Of a stretch of 64,000 nucleotides of DNA, positions 25,524 to 35,461 are shown one piece after another. The stretch lies in the NCBI RefSeq assembly GCF_024213665.1, contig NZ_JANAVP010000028.1, forward strand, positions 30,851 through 94,850, given 5' to 3'. The position numbers were made by a program, and so were the translations under genes. Within the stretch, counting starts at the first letter, position 1; each line of letters starts with the position of its first letter. This stretch comes from Streptomyces sp. A3M-1-3 (lineage in GTDB: Bacteria; Actinomycetota; Actinomycetes; Streptomycetales; Streptomycetaceae). The notes beneath the pieces are model-generated. The model did no database searches. It saw nothing but the letters and a program-made list of their open reading frames with translations, and was not told the origin of the DNA.

Positions 25524-26591
25524 TCAGTGCAGCGGCTTCGGCAGCGGCTTGCCGTACCAGAGCTCGACCAGGCGGGCGGCGATCGAGATACCCGACGGAG
25601 GCAGGATCTCCCCGGACTCGATCGCGGCCCGCAGGTCTTCGCGCGAGAACCAGCGGGCCTCGTGGATCTCTTCGCCGTCCACGTTGATCACAGAGCCCTC
25701 GGGCGACGCGGCACGGGCCATGAAGCCCAGCATCAGGCTGGACGGGAACGGCCAGGGCTGGCTGGCGACGTACTCGACCCGGCCGACCGTGACACCCACC
25801 TCCTCGAACACCTCCCGCGCCACCGACTGCTCGATCGACTCGCCCGGCTCCACGAACCCGGCGAGCGTCGAGAAGCGGCCTTCCGGCCAGTGCATCTGGC
25901 GGCCCAGCAGCGCACGGTCCTCAGCGTCCGTCACCAGCATGATCACGGCCGGGTCGGTACGCGGGTAGTGCTCGGCGCCGCACGCCTGGCAGCGGCGGAT
26001 GTGCCCGGCCGCCGCGACGACCGTGCGCTCGCCGCAGCGCGAGCAGAAGCGGTGCAGCCGCTGCCAGTTCTCCAGGGCGACCGCGTGCACCATCAGGCCC
26101 GCGTCCCGGGGGGACAGCAGCAGCCCGGCCTCGCGGAGTCCGGCGGGACGGGCCGACTGGTCCATGCGGCCGGGCAGCGCGTCCTTCTGCAGCGCGAAAT
26201 AGCTGACCCCGTCGTCGTCCGTACCCAGGAAGTAGCGGTGCGTCTCGGTCGGCGGGGCCTCGAAGGCCGGCGTCATGACGAGTGCGGTGCCGCCGTCGGG
26301 GGTGTCGTCGACCAGCACCTGCCCGCCGGATACCACGAAGACCCGGGTCGTCGGGTGGCTCCAGGCGGCGGCGAGCCATGCCTCGTCGAGGCGGTGGTGG
26401 GCGGCGCGCTCGATGCCGCTCGGGGCGGTGAGCCCGATCGGCCCGAGCGGCCCGGCCGACCCGGCCGGCGCGGTCGGTCCGGTCGGCACGGTCGGCGCGG
26501 CCGGCGCGGTCGGCACGGTCGGTCCGGTCGGTACGGTCGGACGGTCGGCGACGGTCTCGGGGCGGCCGTAGTGGTCGGTCGAGGTGCTCAC
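25524..26591 (-). CDS. nudC: NADH pyrophosphatase (Nudix), NudC type
   Basis: A 355-residue enzyme that hydrolyses NAD(H) to NMN(H) and AMP and, in NudC relatives, removes NAD caps from RNA. A zinc ribbon (FCSRCG and CQACG) precedes the Nudix box GFVEPGESIEQ then VAREVFEEVGV and the NudC array motif SQPWPFPSSLM. The first 50 or so residues are a low-complexity Val/Pro/Thr/Gly repeat (VPTGPT and variants) absent from most relatives. The start is uncertain; GTG 26591 is used. It follows the dipeptidase locus on the same strand. Confidence 0.93.
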   Translation of the reverse strand: MSTSTDHYGRPETVADRPTVPTGPTVPTAPAAPTVPTGPTAPAGSAGPLGPIGLTAPSGIERAAHHRLDEAWLAAAWSHPTTRVFVVSGGQVLVDDTPDGGTALVMTPAFEAPPTETHRYFLGTDDDGVSYFALQKDALPGRMDQSARPAGLREAGLLLSPRDAGLMVHAVALENWQRLHRFCSRCGERTVVAAAGHIRRCQACGAEHYPRTDPAVIMLVTDAEDRALLGRQMHWPEGRFSTLAGFVEPGESIEQSVAREVFEEVGVTVGRVEYVASQPWPFPSSLMLGFMARAASPEGSVINVDGEEIHEARWFSREDLRAAIESGEILPPSGISIAARLVELWYGKPLPKPLH

Positions 26592-26635
26592 AGGTGCTTC
26601 CAACTCCCCCGGTGGATGTGGGTGGTACGGGCTGC

Positions 26636-28034
26636 TCAGGCGCTGCGCCAGGTGGCGGCGAGGTCGCCCCAGAGGTAGGCGGTGGTTTCGACGCCCTTGA
26701 GGAGCAGGTCGAGTTCGACCTTCTCGTTGGGGGCGTGCCAGCCGTCGGAGGGTACGGAGATCCCGAGGAAGAGCACCGGCGCGCCGAGCACGTCCCGCAG
26801 GTCGGCGGCCGGCCCCGAGCCCCCTTCACGGGTGAAGAGGATCTGTCGGCCGAAGGCCCGGCCCATGGCGCGTACGACCGACTGGAGCGCGGGGTGGTCC
26901 AGCGGGGTCAGGCAGGGGCGGGTCGCCGCGCCGAAAGTGATCTTGTGGCGGATGCCGTCCGGGACCTGGGTGGCGACCCAGTCGCGTACGGACTGCTCGA
27001 TCCGGTCCGGGTCCTGGCCGGCGACCAGTCGGAACGACAGCTTCAGCTGGGCGCTCGACGGGATGATCGTCTTGCCGCCGGGACCCTGGTAACCGCCGCC
27101 GATGCCGTTGACCTCGGCGGTCGGACGGGCCCAGATCCGTTCCAGGGTGGTGAGACCGGCCTCCCCGAGGGTGCCGTACGACTTGGCCGTACGCAGCCAC
27201 TCGGCCTCGTCGAAGGGGAGCGCGGCGAACAGTTCGCGCTCCCGCTCGGAGAGCTCGACGATGCCGTCGTAGAACCCGGGGACGGTGACCCGCTCGTCGG
27301 CGTCGTGCAGGGCCGCGACCAGGCGGGCCGCGGTCGTCGCCGGGTTGGGCACGGCGCCGCCGAAGGAGCCCGAGTGGATGTCCTGGTCCGGTCCGTACAG
27401 CTCGATCTCGCAGTCCGCGAGTCCGCGCATGCCCGTACACACGGTCGGGGTCGTCTCCGACCACATGCCGGTGTCGGAGACGATCACGGTGTCGGCGGCG
27501 AGGCGCGCCGCGTGCTGTTCGACCAGGGCGCGGAAGTGCGGCGACCCGGACTCCTCCTCGCCCTCGACGAGCAGCTTGAGGTTCACCGCGGGGGCGGTCC
27601 GGCCGGTGGCGGCGAGGTGGGCCCGGACCCAGGGTGTGGAAGAAGACCTGGCCCTTGTCGTCGGCCGCGCCGCGTCCGTACATCCGGCCGTCGATGACCT
27701 CCGGCTCGAACGGGTCCGTGTGCCAGCCGTCCTCGTGCGCGGCGGGCTGTACGTCGTGGTGGCCGTACACCAGCACCGTGGGCGCGTCGGGGTCGCCGGA
27801 GGGCCACTCTGCGAAGACCGCGGGTGCGCCGTCGGTCGGCCAGACCTCGGTGACCGGAAAGCCGGTCTCCGCGAGCTTCGCCGCCAGCCAGTCGGCGCTG
27901 CGCCGTACGTCCGCGGCGTGCTCCGGCTGCGCCGACACGGACGGGATGCGCAGCCAGTCGGCCAGGTCGGCGAGGAAGGCGGCCCGGTTCTGTTCTATGT
28001 ACGTACGGACGGCGCTGTCCGGGGTGTCGCTCAT
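26636..28034 (-). pseudogene. M20-family dipeptidase with a frameshift
   Basis: The 5' part (28034 to about 27632) encodes a normal M20 N-terminus: VYGHHDVQPAAHEDGW with the metal-binding HxD, then YGRGAADDKGQVFFHTLG. The 3' part (about 27628 to 26636) encodes the rest in another frame: NLKLLVEGEEESGSPHF with the metal-binding glutamates, HSGSFGG, and a normal end. The frames join at about 27627-27633 in a run of G and C, where two bases appear missing (or one extra) between the HTLG and VRAHLAATG codons. A real mutation or an assembly error are both possible; the rest is intact. Confidence 0.85.
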
Positions 28035-28043
28035 GCCCCGAGC

Positions 28044-31000
28044 CTATCTGCCCTGTTCCACCCGGCTTTCCTTACCCAGCAGGATGCGCTCCAGCCCGGC
28101 CCGGCCGGGCAGGTGGGCGGGGCGGACCACTTCGCCGCTGCGTACGTAGAGGAAGGCGGCACGGACCTCGTCCGGGGGGAGGTGGTGCTGTTCGGCCCAG
28201 GCGAGCCGGTAGACGGCGAGCTGGAGCGGGTCGGCCGTGCGTGCGTGGCTGGTCTTCCAGTCGACGATCTCGTACGCGCCGGTGTCGTCGTCGCGGTAGA
28301 CGGCGTCGATCCGGCCGCGGATCACCCGGCCGGCCAGGGTCAGCTGGATGGGCACCTCGATGCGGTGGGGGGTGCGGCCGGCGAACGGGCTGCGCTCGAA
28401 CGCCGCCTTGAGCGCCTCCAGGTCGCGCTCGTCCGCGATCTCGGCGTCGGTGCCGGGCAGCTCGTCCGGGTCGAGCATCGGGAGCTGCAGCTCCTCGAAC
28501 CGTGACTCCACCCAGGCGTGGAAGCGGGTGCCACGGCGGGCCGCCGGCTGCGGCGGGCTGGGCATGGGGCGGGCCAGCTCCTGCGCGAAGCCGTCGGGGT
28601 CGGCGGCGAGGCGCAGCAGCTGGGACGCGGAGAGGGCGGGCGGCAGGGGGACGTCACGGACGGTGGCGCGGGCCCGGCGCAGCTCGCCGGTGAGCGCGTC
28701 GAGGTCCCGGTCCCAGGACGCGAGCAGGCGGGCCTCCTCGCCCACGAGGCGCTCGCGGGGGGCGGGGACGCGGTGCGGGGGCGCGGCGCCGGGGGGCCTT
28801 TCCCCAGCCCCGCCCCTCCCCGAACCCGTGGCCAAGCCCCCGGCCCCCCGAGCACCCGCTCCGCCGCGCCGCCCATCGGCTGCGCCGGCGGATCCGGACG
28901 CCGGGGCCCCGAGGCCCCCGGCGCCGGCTTCAACGCGCCGTGCATCGGCTTCCCCGGCCGGCTCGGAACCCGGGGCGCCGGGGGCGTCGGCGGGCGCTTC
29001 GCGGTGCCGTGTGTCGGTCCCGCCGGCCGTCGCGGGCCATGGGTCCTCCGGGTGGGGGGGCCAGTCCTCGGGGTCCTCTGGGTAGGGGGGCCATGCCTCC
29101 GGGTCCTCTGGGTCCTCCGGGGGGTGTTCGTCGTACGGGGCGTCCTCGTGCGCGGGCGCGGCCAGGTGGGTCAGGACCGTTTCTGCCGCCTTTCTGCGGC
29201 GGGCCAGGGAGGTCGGGTCCAGGGGGAGTGGCCAGGCATGGTCCGCCGCTGCCGCGCGCAGGGCCGGGTTCTCCTCGTCCTCGTCCGGCTCGTCCGCCCA
29301 CGCCTCGATCTCGCCGTGCCCGGCGACGCAGTGGTCGTACAGGGCATGCAGGAACGGGGAGGGGCCGCGTGGGCGCTTCTGGGTGGGGCCCCACCAGTGG
29401 CCGGAGCCGAGCAGCAGAGAGCGGGGGCGGGTGAAGGTGACGTACCCCAGGCGCAGTTCCTCTGTCGCCTGGTGGGACTTCATCGCGTCCTTGAAGGCCC
29501 TCACGCCCTTCGCGTCCCAGTCCTGCACGTCCGGCAGGGTTTCCGCGTCGCCTCGCAGCCCGTGCGGAAGGACCTTCGGCTGGGCAATCCAGGACTCTCG
29601 CCCCTGCTCGCTCGGGAACTGCTTGGCAACCAGCCCCGGCACGGCCACGACGTCCCACTCCAGGCCCTTGGACTTGTGCGCGGTGAGCACCTTGACCGTG
29701 TTCTCACCGCCCGGGAGTGCGTTGTCCAGGCCCTTCTCGTACTGGGCGGCCGTGCGCAGGAAGCCGAGGAAGGCGAGCAGGCTCGCCTGTCCGTCGAGTG
29801 CCGCGAAGCCCGCCGCGATGTCGAGGAAGTTGGAGAGCGTCTCGCGGCGGCGGGCGGCCAGGGCGTGCGGCGAGGCGGAGAGTTCCACGTCGAGGCCGGT
29901 GGTCGCGAGCACCCGGTGGAGTACGTCCATCAGCGGGTCGGCCAGCGAGCGGCGCAGGTCGCGCAGTTCGGCGGCGAGGCGCGCGAACCGCACGCGGGCG
30001 TCGGTGGAGAAGGGGAGGTCGTCGTCCGTGCCGTCCGACTCCAGAAACGTGTCCAGGGCGTCCGCCAGCGAGATGACCTCGAACGGGTCGACGCCTTCCA
30101 CCGCCTCGGCCAGGCGGCGGTCGGGGTCGTCGTCCTGCCCGGCCGTTTCGTACCGTACGAGCTGCCGCGCCCGGCGCCCCAGCAGCGCCAGGTCCCGGGC
30201 CCCGATCCGCCAGCGCGGGCCGATCAGCAGCCGGACGAGGGCGGCGTTGGCGCCGGGGTCCTGGAGGACCTCGCAGACCGCGACCAGGTCGGCGACCTCG
30301 GGCAGGTGCAGCAGCCCGGACAGCCCGACGACCTCGACCGGGATGTCACGGGCGACCAGTGCGCCCTGGATCTCGGCGAAGTCGCCCGCGGTGCGGCACA
30401 GCACCGCGATCTCGCCGGGCTCCTTGCCCGTACGGACGAGATGGGCGATCGAGTCGGCCAGCCAGTCCAGCTCCTCGGCGTGGGTCGGCAGCAGCGCGCA
30501 GCGGACGATGCCGTCGCGCTCGGCGCCGGGCGCGGGGCGCAGCGCCTCGACGCCCTCGTGCAGGGCGCGCAGCGGGGCGGCGAGGCCGTTGGCGAGGTCG
30601 AGGAGACGGCCGCCGCTGCGGCGGTTCTCGCTGAGCGAGAACCGGTCGGCGGGGCGGCCGTCGGCGTACGGGAAGTGGTCCGGGAAGTCGTCGAGGTTGG
30701 CTACGGACGCGCCGCGCCAGCCGTAGATCGCCTGGCAGGGGTCGCCGACCGCGGTGACCGCGTGGCCGCTGCCGCCGCCGAACAGGCCGGAGAGCAGGAG
30801 CCGCTGGGCGACGGACGTGTCCTGGTACTCGTCGAGCAGGACGACCCGGAATTCGTCGCGCAGCATCCGGCCGACCTCCGGGCGGGTGGTCGCGAGCTGC
30901 GCGGACAGCGCGATCTGGTCGCCGAAGTCGAGGAGGTCGCGGCTGCGCTTCTGCTCGCGGTAGCGGGTGGTGAGTTCGAGCAGTTCGAGCCGGGCCGCGG

Positions 31001-31649
31001 CCGCCTCCGGGACCTTGCGCAGATCGGCGTTGGTGAGCTTGGCGTGCGCGAGGGTGTCGAGCAGCTCGGTGTCGTACGTCCGCAGGCGGCCGGGGTCCAC
31101 CAGGTGCTCGGCGAGCTCCGCGTCCAGCGCGAGGAGGTCGCTGACCAGGGAGGGGACGGATTTGGTCAGCGCGGGATACGGGCCGGGCGCCTCCCGCAGC
31201 ACGCCCGCGGCGAGCTGGAAGCGGGTGGCGTCGGCGAGCAGCCGGGCTGACGGCTCCAGGCCGATGCGCAGGCCGTGGTCGGTCAGCAGCTGTCCCGCGA
31301 AGGCGTGGTACGTCGAGATGCGCGGCTCGCCCGGGGGGTGGGAGGGGTCCAGGTCCAGCGCCTCGGGATCGGTGACCCCGGCCCGTATGAGCGCGGTCCG
31401 TACGCGTTCGGCCAGCTCGCCGGCGGCCTTGTTGGTGAAGGTCAGGCCGAGTACCTGCTCGGGGGCCACCTGCCCGGTGCCGACCAGCCAGACCACCCGG
31501 GCGGCCATCACCGTCGTCTTGCCGGAACCGGCTCCGGCCACGATGACCTGCGGGGCGGGCGGCGCGGTGATGCAGGCCGTCTGCTCCGGGGTGAACGGGA
31601 TGCCGAGGAGCTCTTTGAGCTGCTCGGGGTCGGTGATGCGTGCGGACAC
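28044..31649 (-). CDS. adnB: ATP-dependent helicase-nuclease, AdnB type
   Basis: About 1201 residues: a UvrD-like motor (Walker A AGAGSGKTTVMAARV, Walker B LLDEYQDTSVAQ, QAIYGWRGASV, motif VI FTRPRSLLLGSG-like) and a C-terminal PD-(D/E)xK nuclease (EIVDWKTSHARTADP then LQLAVYRLAWAEQ). In mycobacteria AdnA and AdnB form a heterodimer that resects double-strand ends. Between motor and nuclease lies a long low-complexity linker with PEDPEDWPP repeats and a segment derived from a dispersed repeat (28781-28850). No Cys cluster is seen. Start GTG 31649 is preferred; frames remain open to 31679. Confidence 0.9.
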   Translation of the reverse strand: MSARITDPEQLKELLGIPFTPEQTACITAPPAPQVIVAGAGSGKTTVMAARVVWLVGTGQVAPEQVLGLTFTNKAAGELAERVRTALIRAGVTDPEALDLDPSHPPGEPRISTYHAFAGQLLTDHGLRIGLEPSARLLADATRFQLAAGVLREAPGPYPALTKSVPSLVSDLLALDAELAEHLVDPGRLRTYDTELLDTLAHAKLTNADLRKVPEAAAARLELLELTTRYREQKRSRDLLDFGDQIALSAQLATTRPEVGRMLRDEFRVVLLDEYQDTSVAQRLLLSGLFGGGSGHAVTAVGDPCQAIYGWRGASVANLDDFPDHFPYADGRPADRFSLSENRRSGGRLLDLANGLAAPLRALHEGVEALRPAPGAERDGIVRCALLPTHAEELDWLADSIAHLVRTGKEPGEIAVLCRTAGDFAEIQGALVARDIPVEVVGLSGLLHLPEVADLVAVCEVLQDPGANAALVRLLIGPRWRIGARDLALLGRRARQLVRYETAGQDDDPDRRLAEAVEGVDPFEVISLADALDTFLESDGTDDDLPFSTDARVRFARLAAELRDLRRSLADPLMDVLHRVLATTGLDVELSASPHALAARRRETLSNFLDIAAGFAALDGQASLLAFLGFLRTAAQYEKGLDNALPGGENTVKVLTAHKSKGLEWDVVAVPGLVAKQFPSEQGRESWIAQPKVLPHGLRGDAETLPDVQDWDAKGVRAFKDAMKSHQATEELRLGYVTFTRPRSLLLGSGHWWGPTQKRPRGPSPFLHALYDHCVAGHGEIEAWADEPDEDEENPALRAAAADHAWPLPLDPTSLARRRKAAETVLTHLAAPAHEDAPYDEHPPEDPEDPEAWPPYPEDPEDWPPHPEDPWPATAGGTDTRHREAPADAPGAPGSEPAGEADARRVEAGAGGLGAPASGSAGAADGRRGGAGARGAGGLATGSGRGGAGERPPGAAPPHRVPAPRERLVGEEARLLASWDRDLDALTGELRRARATVRDVPLPPALSASQLLRLAADPDGFAQELARPMPSPPQPAARRGTRFHAWVESRFEELQLPMLDPDELPGTDAEIADERDLEALKAAFERSPFAGRTPHRIEVPIQLTLAGRVIRGRIDAVYRDDDTGAYEIVDWKTSHARTADPLQLAVYRLAWAEQHHLPPDEVRAAFLYVRSGEVVRPAHLPGRAGLERILLGKESRVEQGR
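28781..28850 (-). repeat. Dispersed hairpin/G-rich element, copy A (inside adnB)
   Basis: Read on the minus strand this resembles the elements at 45485, 55087 and 55239: CCGGGGGC, a short gap, TTCGGGGAGGGGCGGGG, CTGGGGAAAGG. It is translated in frame as part of the linker of adnB (ARGAGGLATGSGRGG and on). The hairpin half is degenerate here. Confidence 0.65.
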
Positions 31650-31703
31650 CCGGGAGAGGCTATCCGGGCCCACTGACAATCCGGCTCGGGCGACGCGGGC
31701 TCG

Positions 31704-31826
31704 GTGGCCGGCTCGCGGGCGGCCGGGGCACGGGTGGCCTGGCGACCGGGCACGCGTGGGGCCGGCCGACCTCCGGGCACGGGTGGCCGGCTCGCGGGCG
31801 CGCGTGGGGCCGGCCGACCTCCGGGC
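31704..31826. repeat. Short direct repeats between adnA and adnB
   Basis: CGCGTGGGGCCGGCCGACCT plus CCGGGC occurs at 31753-31778 and again at 31801-31826 (48-base period). GTGGCCGGCTCGCGGGC occurs at 31704-31720 and 31783-31799. This gap separates the stop of adnA from adnB, so the two are not directly coupled. Confidence 0.75.
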
Positions 31827-31913
31827 GCGGTCACCGGCGAGGCGCCGGGCGGCCGCCGGGCGGTGTGCTGAGCATCACCCCGGTCATCCCGGCCACCCCG
31901 GTCATGCGCTCCG

Positions 31914-34900
31914 TCACTCGACGATCTGCCGGCCCTCCGGCTGCGCGCTGCACGATGCCCGGAAGGAGCAGTGCGTGCAGTGCTGGCCCGTGGCAGGCGT
32001 GAAGCGCTCGTCGAGGACGCGCCCCGCCGCGGTCGCGAGCAGGTCGCCCACCCACTCCCCCGTCAGCGGCTCCTGTGCCTGCACCTTGGGGACGCTCTCG
32101 CCGCCGTCCTTCTTGGCCGCCCCTTGGCGCAGCTGGACGAGTTCGGCTCCGCCCGGCGGCGGGCGCAGGCCGTCGAACGCCTCGTCCACCGCGCCCTCGC
32201 GGACCGCGAGCTGATAGACCGCCAGCTGAGGGTGGCGGGCGACCTCGTCCTTCGTGGGGGTCTGCTTGCCGGTCTTGAAGTCGACGACGTACGCGCGTCC
32301 CTCGGCGTCGGTCTCCACGCGGTCCATCGAGCCCCGGATCCGTACCTCGAACTGACCGGCTTCGAGCGTCACGTCGAAGTCGTGCTCGGTGGCGAGGGGG
32401 GTGCGGCCCGCGCGGTCCATGACGTGCCAGCGCAGGAACCGCTCCAGCGCGGCTCGCGCGTTCTCCTTCTCCTGCAGCGACTTCCACGGCGCGTCGAAGG
32501 CGAGCCCGTCCCAGACCGAGTCGAGCCGCTCCATGAGGACGGCGAGGTCGGCGGGCGTCCGGCCGGAGGCGACCTCGTCGGCCAGGACGTGCACGACGTT
32601 GCCGAACCCCTGCGCGGCCGTGGCCGGCGCGTCCGCCTTCACCTCGCGGCCCAGGAACCACTGGAGGGAGCAGGTGTTGGCGAGCTGGTCCAGCGCGCTG
32701 CCGGACAGCGTGACCGGCTTGGTCCGGTCGCGCAGCGGGACCGCGCTGTGCGTCGGCTCGTACAGGCCCCACCAGCGGTACGGATGCGCCGCCGGTACGA
32801 GCGGCCTGCCCTCCTCGTCGCTGAGAGCGGCCAGTCGCGCGAGCCGTCGGGCGGCGGCGTCGCGCAGCGCGGCGGAGGCGTGCGGGTCGACGGTTGTGGC
32901 CCGCAGCTCGGCGACGAGCGCGGCGACCGAGAGCGGGCGGCGGGGGCGGCCGGTGACGTCCTTCGGCTCGACCCCGAGTTCGGTGAGGAAACGGGAGGGC
33001 TGGTCGCCGTCGTCTGCCGGTGCCTTGACCGCGGTGACGACGAGGCGTTCGCGGGCGCGGGTCGCCGCGACGTAGAAGAGCCGTCGCTCCTCGGCGAGGA
33101 GTGCGCCGGGGGTGAGCGGCTCGGCGAGTCCGTCGCGGCCGATCCGGTCCGCCTCCAGCAGCGATCCGCGGCGCCGGAGGTCGGGCCACAGGCCCTCCTG
33201 TACGCCGGCGACGACGACGAGCCGCCACTCCAGACCCTTGGCCCGGTGCGCGGTCATCAGGCTTACGGCGTCGGGGCGGACCGCGCGCTTGCTGAGCGTG
33301 TCGGCGGCGATGTCCTCGGCGTCCAGTTCCGCCAGGAGGTTGAGTGCGCCGCGTCCGCCGGTGCGCTCCTCGGCGCGGGCGGCGGTGTCGAAGAGCGCGC
33401 AGATCGCGTCGAGGTCGCGGTCGGCGTTACGGCCGGACGCGCCGCCGCGGCGCGCGGCGCGCTCCAGCCGCTGCGGCCAGGGGGTGCCGTTCCACAGCTC
33501 CCACAGCGCCTCTTCGGCGGTGCCGCCGCCTTCGAGCAGCTCGCGCGCCTTGCGGAGCAGCGCGCCGAGGCGCTGGGCGCCGCGGGCGTACGCCGGATCG
33601 TGCGCGACCAGCCGCTCGGGCTCCGCGAGGGCGCGGGCCAGCAGCTCGTCGGACGGCGGGGGTACGCGGTTGCCGGCGGCCCGCTCCTCGTCGCGCAGCG
33701 CCCGGCCGAGCCGCCGCAGATCGGCGCCGTCCATCCCACCGAGAGGCGACCCGAGCAACTCAATGGCGGTCTCGACGCCAAGCCACCCATCCGTCCCGTC
33801 GCCCCGGTCGCCCGGAGCAGGCTCCGAGACCTCCGCAGCCGCACCGCCCCCAGGTGCGCCGGCCACGGCCGGGGCCGGTGGGGCGTCCGCCGGGGTGGCT
33901 GTGGCCGGGGTGGGCAGGGACGCCTCCGCCGCTGCTCGTAGCGCCGTCAGTAGTGGGGTCACCGCTGGTTCGTGGCGGAGGGGAACGTCCGCGCCGTCCG
34001 TTTCCAGGGGGACGCCCGCCGAGGTCAGCGCGCGGCGGATGGACGGGATCGTACGGCCGCCCGCGCGGACCAGGACCGCCATCTCGCTCCAGGGGACGCC
34101 GTCCTCCAGGTGGGCCCGGCGCAGCAGGTCCGCGATGTTGTCGAGTTCGGTGCCCGGCGTCGGGTACGTGAATGCCTCGACGCGGCCGCCGTCACGGACC
34201 GGGGCGAGTTCTCGGTGCGCCCTGACCTTCTCCGCCGGCAGCCGGGTCAGCGGCATCCGGCGGGTCAGCAGCCGGGTCGCCGCCAGCAGGGCGGCTCCCG
34301 AGCGGCGGGAGGTGGTGAGGACCTCGACGGGGCCGGGGCTGCCGTCGGTGCGGCAAAAGCTGTGCGGGAAGTCGAGGATGCCGTTGATGTCGGCGCCGCG
34401 GAACGCGTAGATCGACTGGTCGGGGTCGCCGAAGGCGACCAGCGTGCGGCCCTGGCCGGCGAGGGCGTGCAGCAGCCGGACCTGGGCCGGGTCCGTGTCC
34501 TGGTACTCGTCGACGAACACCGCGTCGTACTGCGCCCACAGCCGCTGCGCGACCTCCGGGCGCTCGGCGAGCAGCACCGCCCGGTGGACCAGTTCGGCGT
34601 AGTCCAGAACGCCCTGCAGATCGAGTGTGTCGAGGTACTCGGCGAGGAAGGTGGCGGCGGCCTCCCAGTCCGGCCGCCCGGTCCGCGCCGCGAAGGCACC
34701 GAGCGCATCCGGTCCGAGGCCCAGTTCGCGGGAGCGCGCGAGGACCGCCCGTACCTCGTCCGCGAAGCCGCGCGTGGTGAGGCAGGCGCGGAGTTCGTCC
34801 GGCCAGCGGATGTGCTGCAGCTCCAGCTGGCCCGCCAGGAGCTCGCGTACCGCCACGTCCTGCTCCGGGCCGGAGAGCAGCCGCAGCGGATCGGCGAACA

Positions 34901-35300
34901 GGTCGCTGTCCTGGTGGGCGCGCACCAGGGCGTAACAGAAGGAGTGGAAGGTGGTCGCCAGCGGCCCGGGCGCACCGCCCAGCCGCAGCGCTGTCCGGTC
35001 GCGCAGTTCCACCGCCGCCTTGCGGCTGAAGGTGAGGACCAGGATGCGGTGGGGATCCGTGCCGGCCGCGACCCGCGCGGCGACCGACTCGACCAGGGTC
35101 GTGGTCTTGCCCGTGCCCGGTCCGGCGAGGACCAGCAGTGGTCCGCCGGTGTGGTCAACCACAGCGCGCTGACGTGCGTCCAGAAGAGGAGGATCCACCG
35201 GCCTCGGCGGGGTACGCACCAGTCGGTACGCGCCGGGGGGCCGCTGCCGTGTCTCACGACGGTGCGGTGGCATGTGCCGAGTGGAGGGGAAGGAGCTCAC
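31914..35300 (-). CDS. adnA: ATP-dependent helicase-nuclease, AdnA type
   Basis: 1128 residues: a UvrD-like motor (AGPGTGKTTTLVESVA, FTFSRKAAVEL-like LTFSRKAAVEL, FVDEYQDTDPAQ, DQSIYAFRGAD, SLMTAHRAKGLEW) and a C-terminal nuclease (YVVDFKTGKQTPTKDE then LAVYQLAVREGA). A Cys in NTCSLQWFLG and three near the end (HCTHCSFRASC) form the pattern of an AddB-type iron-sulfur staple around the nuclease. It is upstream of adnB on the same strand, the mycobacterial order (adnA Rv3202c, adnB Rv3201c, from memory). GTG 35300 has a weak site; ATG 35273 is possible. A Pro/Ala-rich stretch interrupts the motor at about residues 465-500. Confidence 0.9.
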   Translation of the reverse strand: MSSFPSTRHMPPHRRETRQRPPGAYRLVRTPPRPVDPPLLDARQRAVVDHTGGPLLVLAGPGTGKTTTLVESVAARVAAGTDPHRILVLTFSRKAAVELRDRTALRLGGAPGPLATTFHSFCYALVRAHQDSDLFADPLRLLSGPEQDVAVRELLAGQLELQHIRWPDELRACLTTRGFADEVRAVLARSRELGLGPDALGAFAARTGRPDWEAAATFLAEYLDTLDLQGVLDYAELVHRAVLLAERPEVAQRLWAQYDAVFVDEYQDTDPAQVRLLHALAGQGRTLVAFGDPDQSIYAFRGADINGILDFPHSFCRTDGSPGPVEVLTTSRRSGAALLAATRLLTRRMPLTRLPAEKVRAHRELAPVRDGGRVEAFTYPTPGTELDNIADLLRRAHLEDGVPWSEMAVLVRAGGRTIPSIRRALTSAGVPLETDGADVPLRHEPAVTPLLTALRAAAEASLPTPATATPADAPPAPAVAGAPGGGAAAEVSEPAPGDRGDGTDGWLGVETAIELLGSPLGGMDGADLRRLGRALRDEERAAGNRVPPPSDELLARALAEPERLVAHDPAYARGAQRLGALLRKARELLEGGGTAEEALWELWNGTPWPQRLERAARRGGASGRNADRDLDAICALFDTAARAEERTGGRGALNLLAELDAEDIAADTLSKRAVRPDAVSLMTAHRAKGLEWRLVVVAGVQEGLWPDLRRRGSLLEADRIGRDGLAEPLTPGALLAEERRLFYVAATRARERLVVTAVKAPADDGDQPSRFLTELGVEPKDVTGRPRRPLSVAALVAELRATTVDPHASAALRDAAARRLARLAALSDEEGRPLVPAAHPYRWWGLYEPTHSAVPLRDRTKPVTLSGSALDQLANTCSLQWFLGREVKADAPATAAQGFGNVVHVLADEVASGRTPADLAVLMERLDSVWDGLAFDAPWKSLQEKENARAALERFLRWHVMDRAGRTPLATEHDFDVTLEAGQFEVRIRGSMDRVETDAEGRAYVVDFKTGKQTPTKDEVARHPQLAVYQLAVREGAVDEAFDGLRPPPGGAELVQLRQGAAKKDGGESVPKVQAQEPLTGEWVGDLLATAAGRVLDERFTPATGQHCTHCSFRASCSAQPEGRQIVE

Positions 35301-35461
35301 GTGGGTCGCCGGTCCTGGTGGGTGTGCGGGGTGGTGGCGGCGTGCTGACTGGGCCGCGTGCAGGAGACGCTACGCCAGCGGGAGCCGGGGGCGCAGCGAG
35401 TCCGCCGGGTACCCCGTACGGTCCTCAGGCCCCCCACGGCACCGCCGGATGGCGGAAGCTG

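Noticed and set aside
28860..28990. Insertion-sequence scar in the adnB linker
   Set aside because: No terminal repeats or transposase codons; the segment is better explained by the dispersed hairpin/G-rich element and repeat expansion.
28518..31250. 910-codon plus-strand frame opposite adnB
   Set aside because: Antisense shadow of the helicase gene, no motifs.
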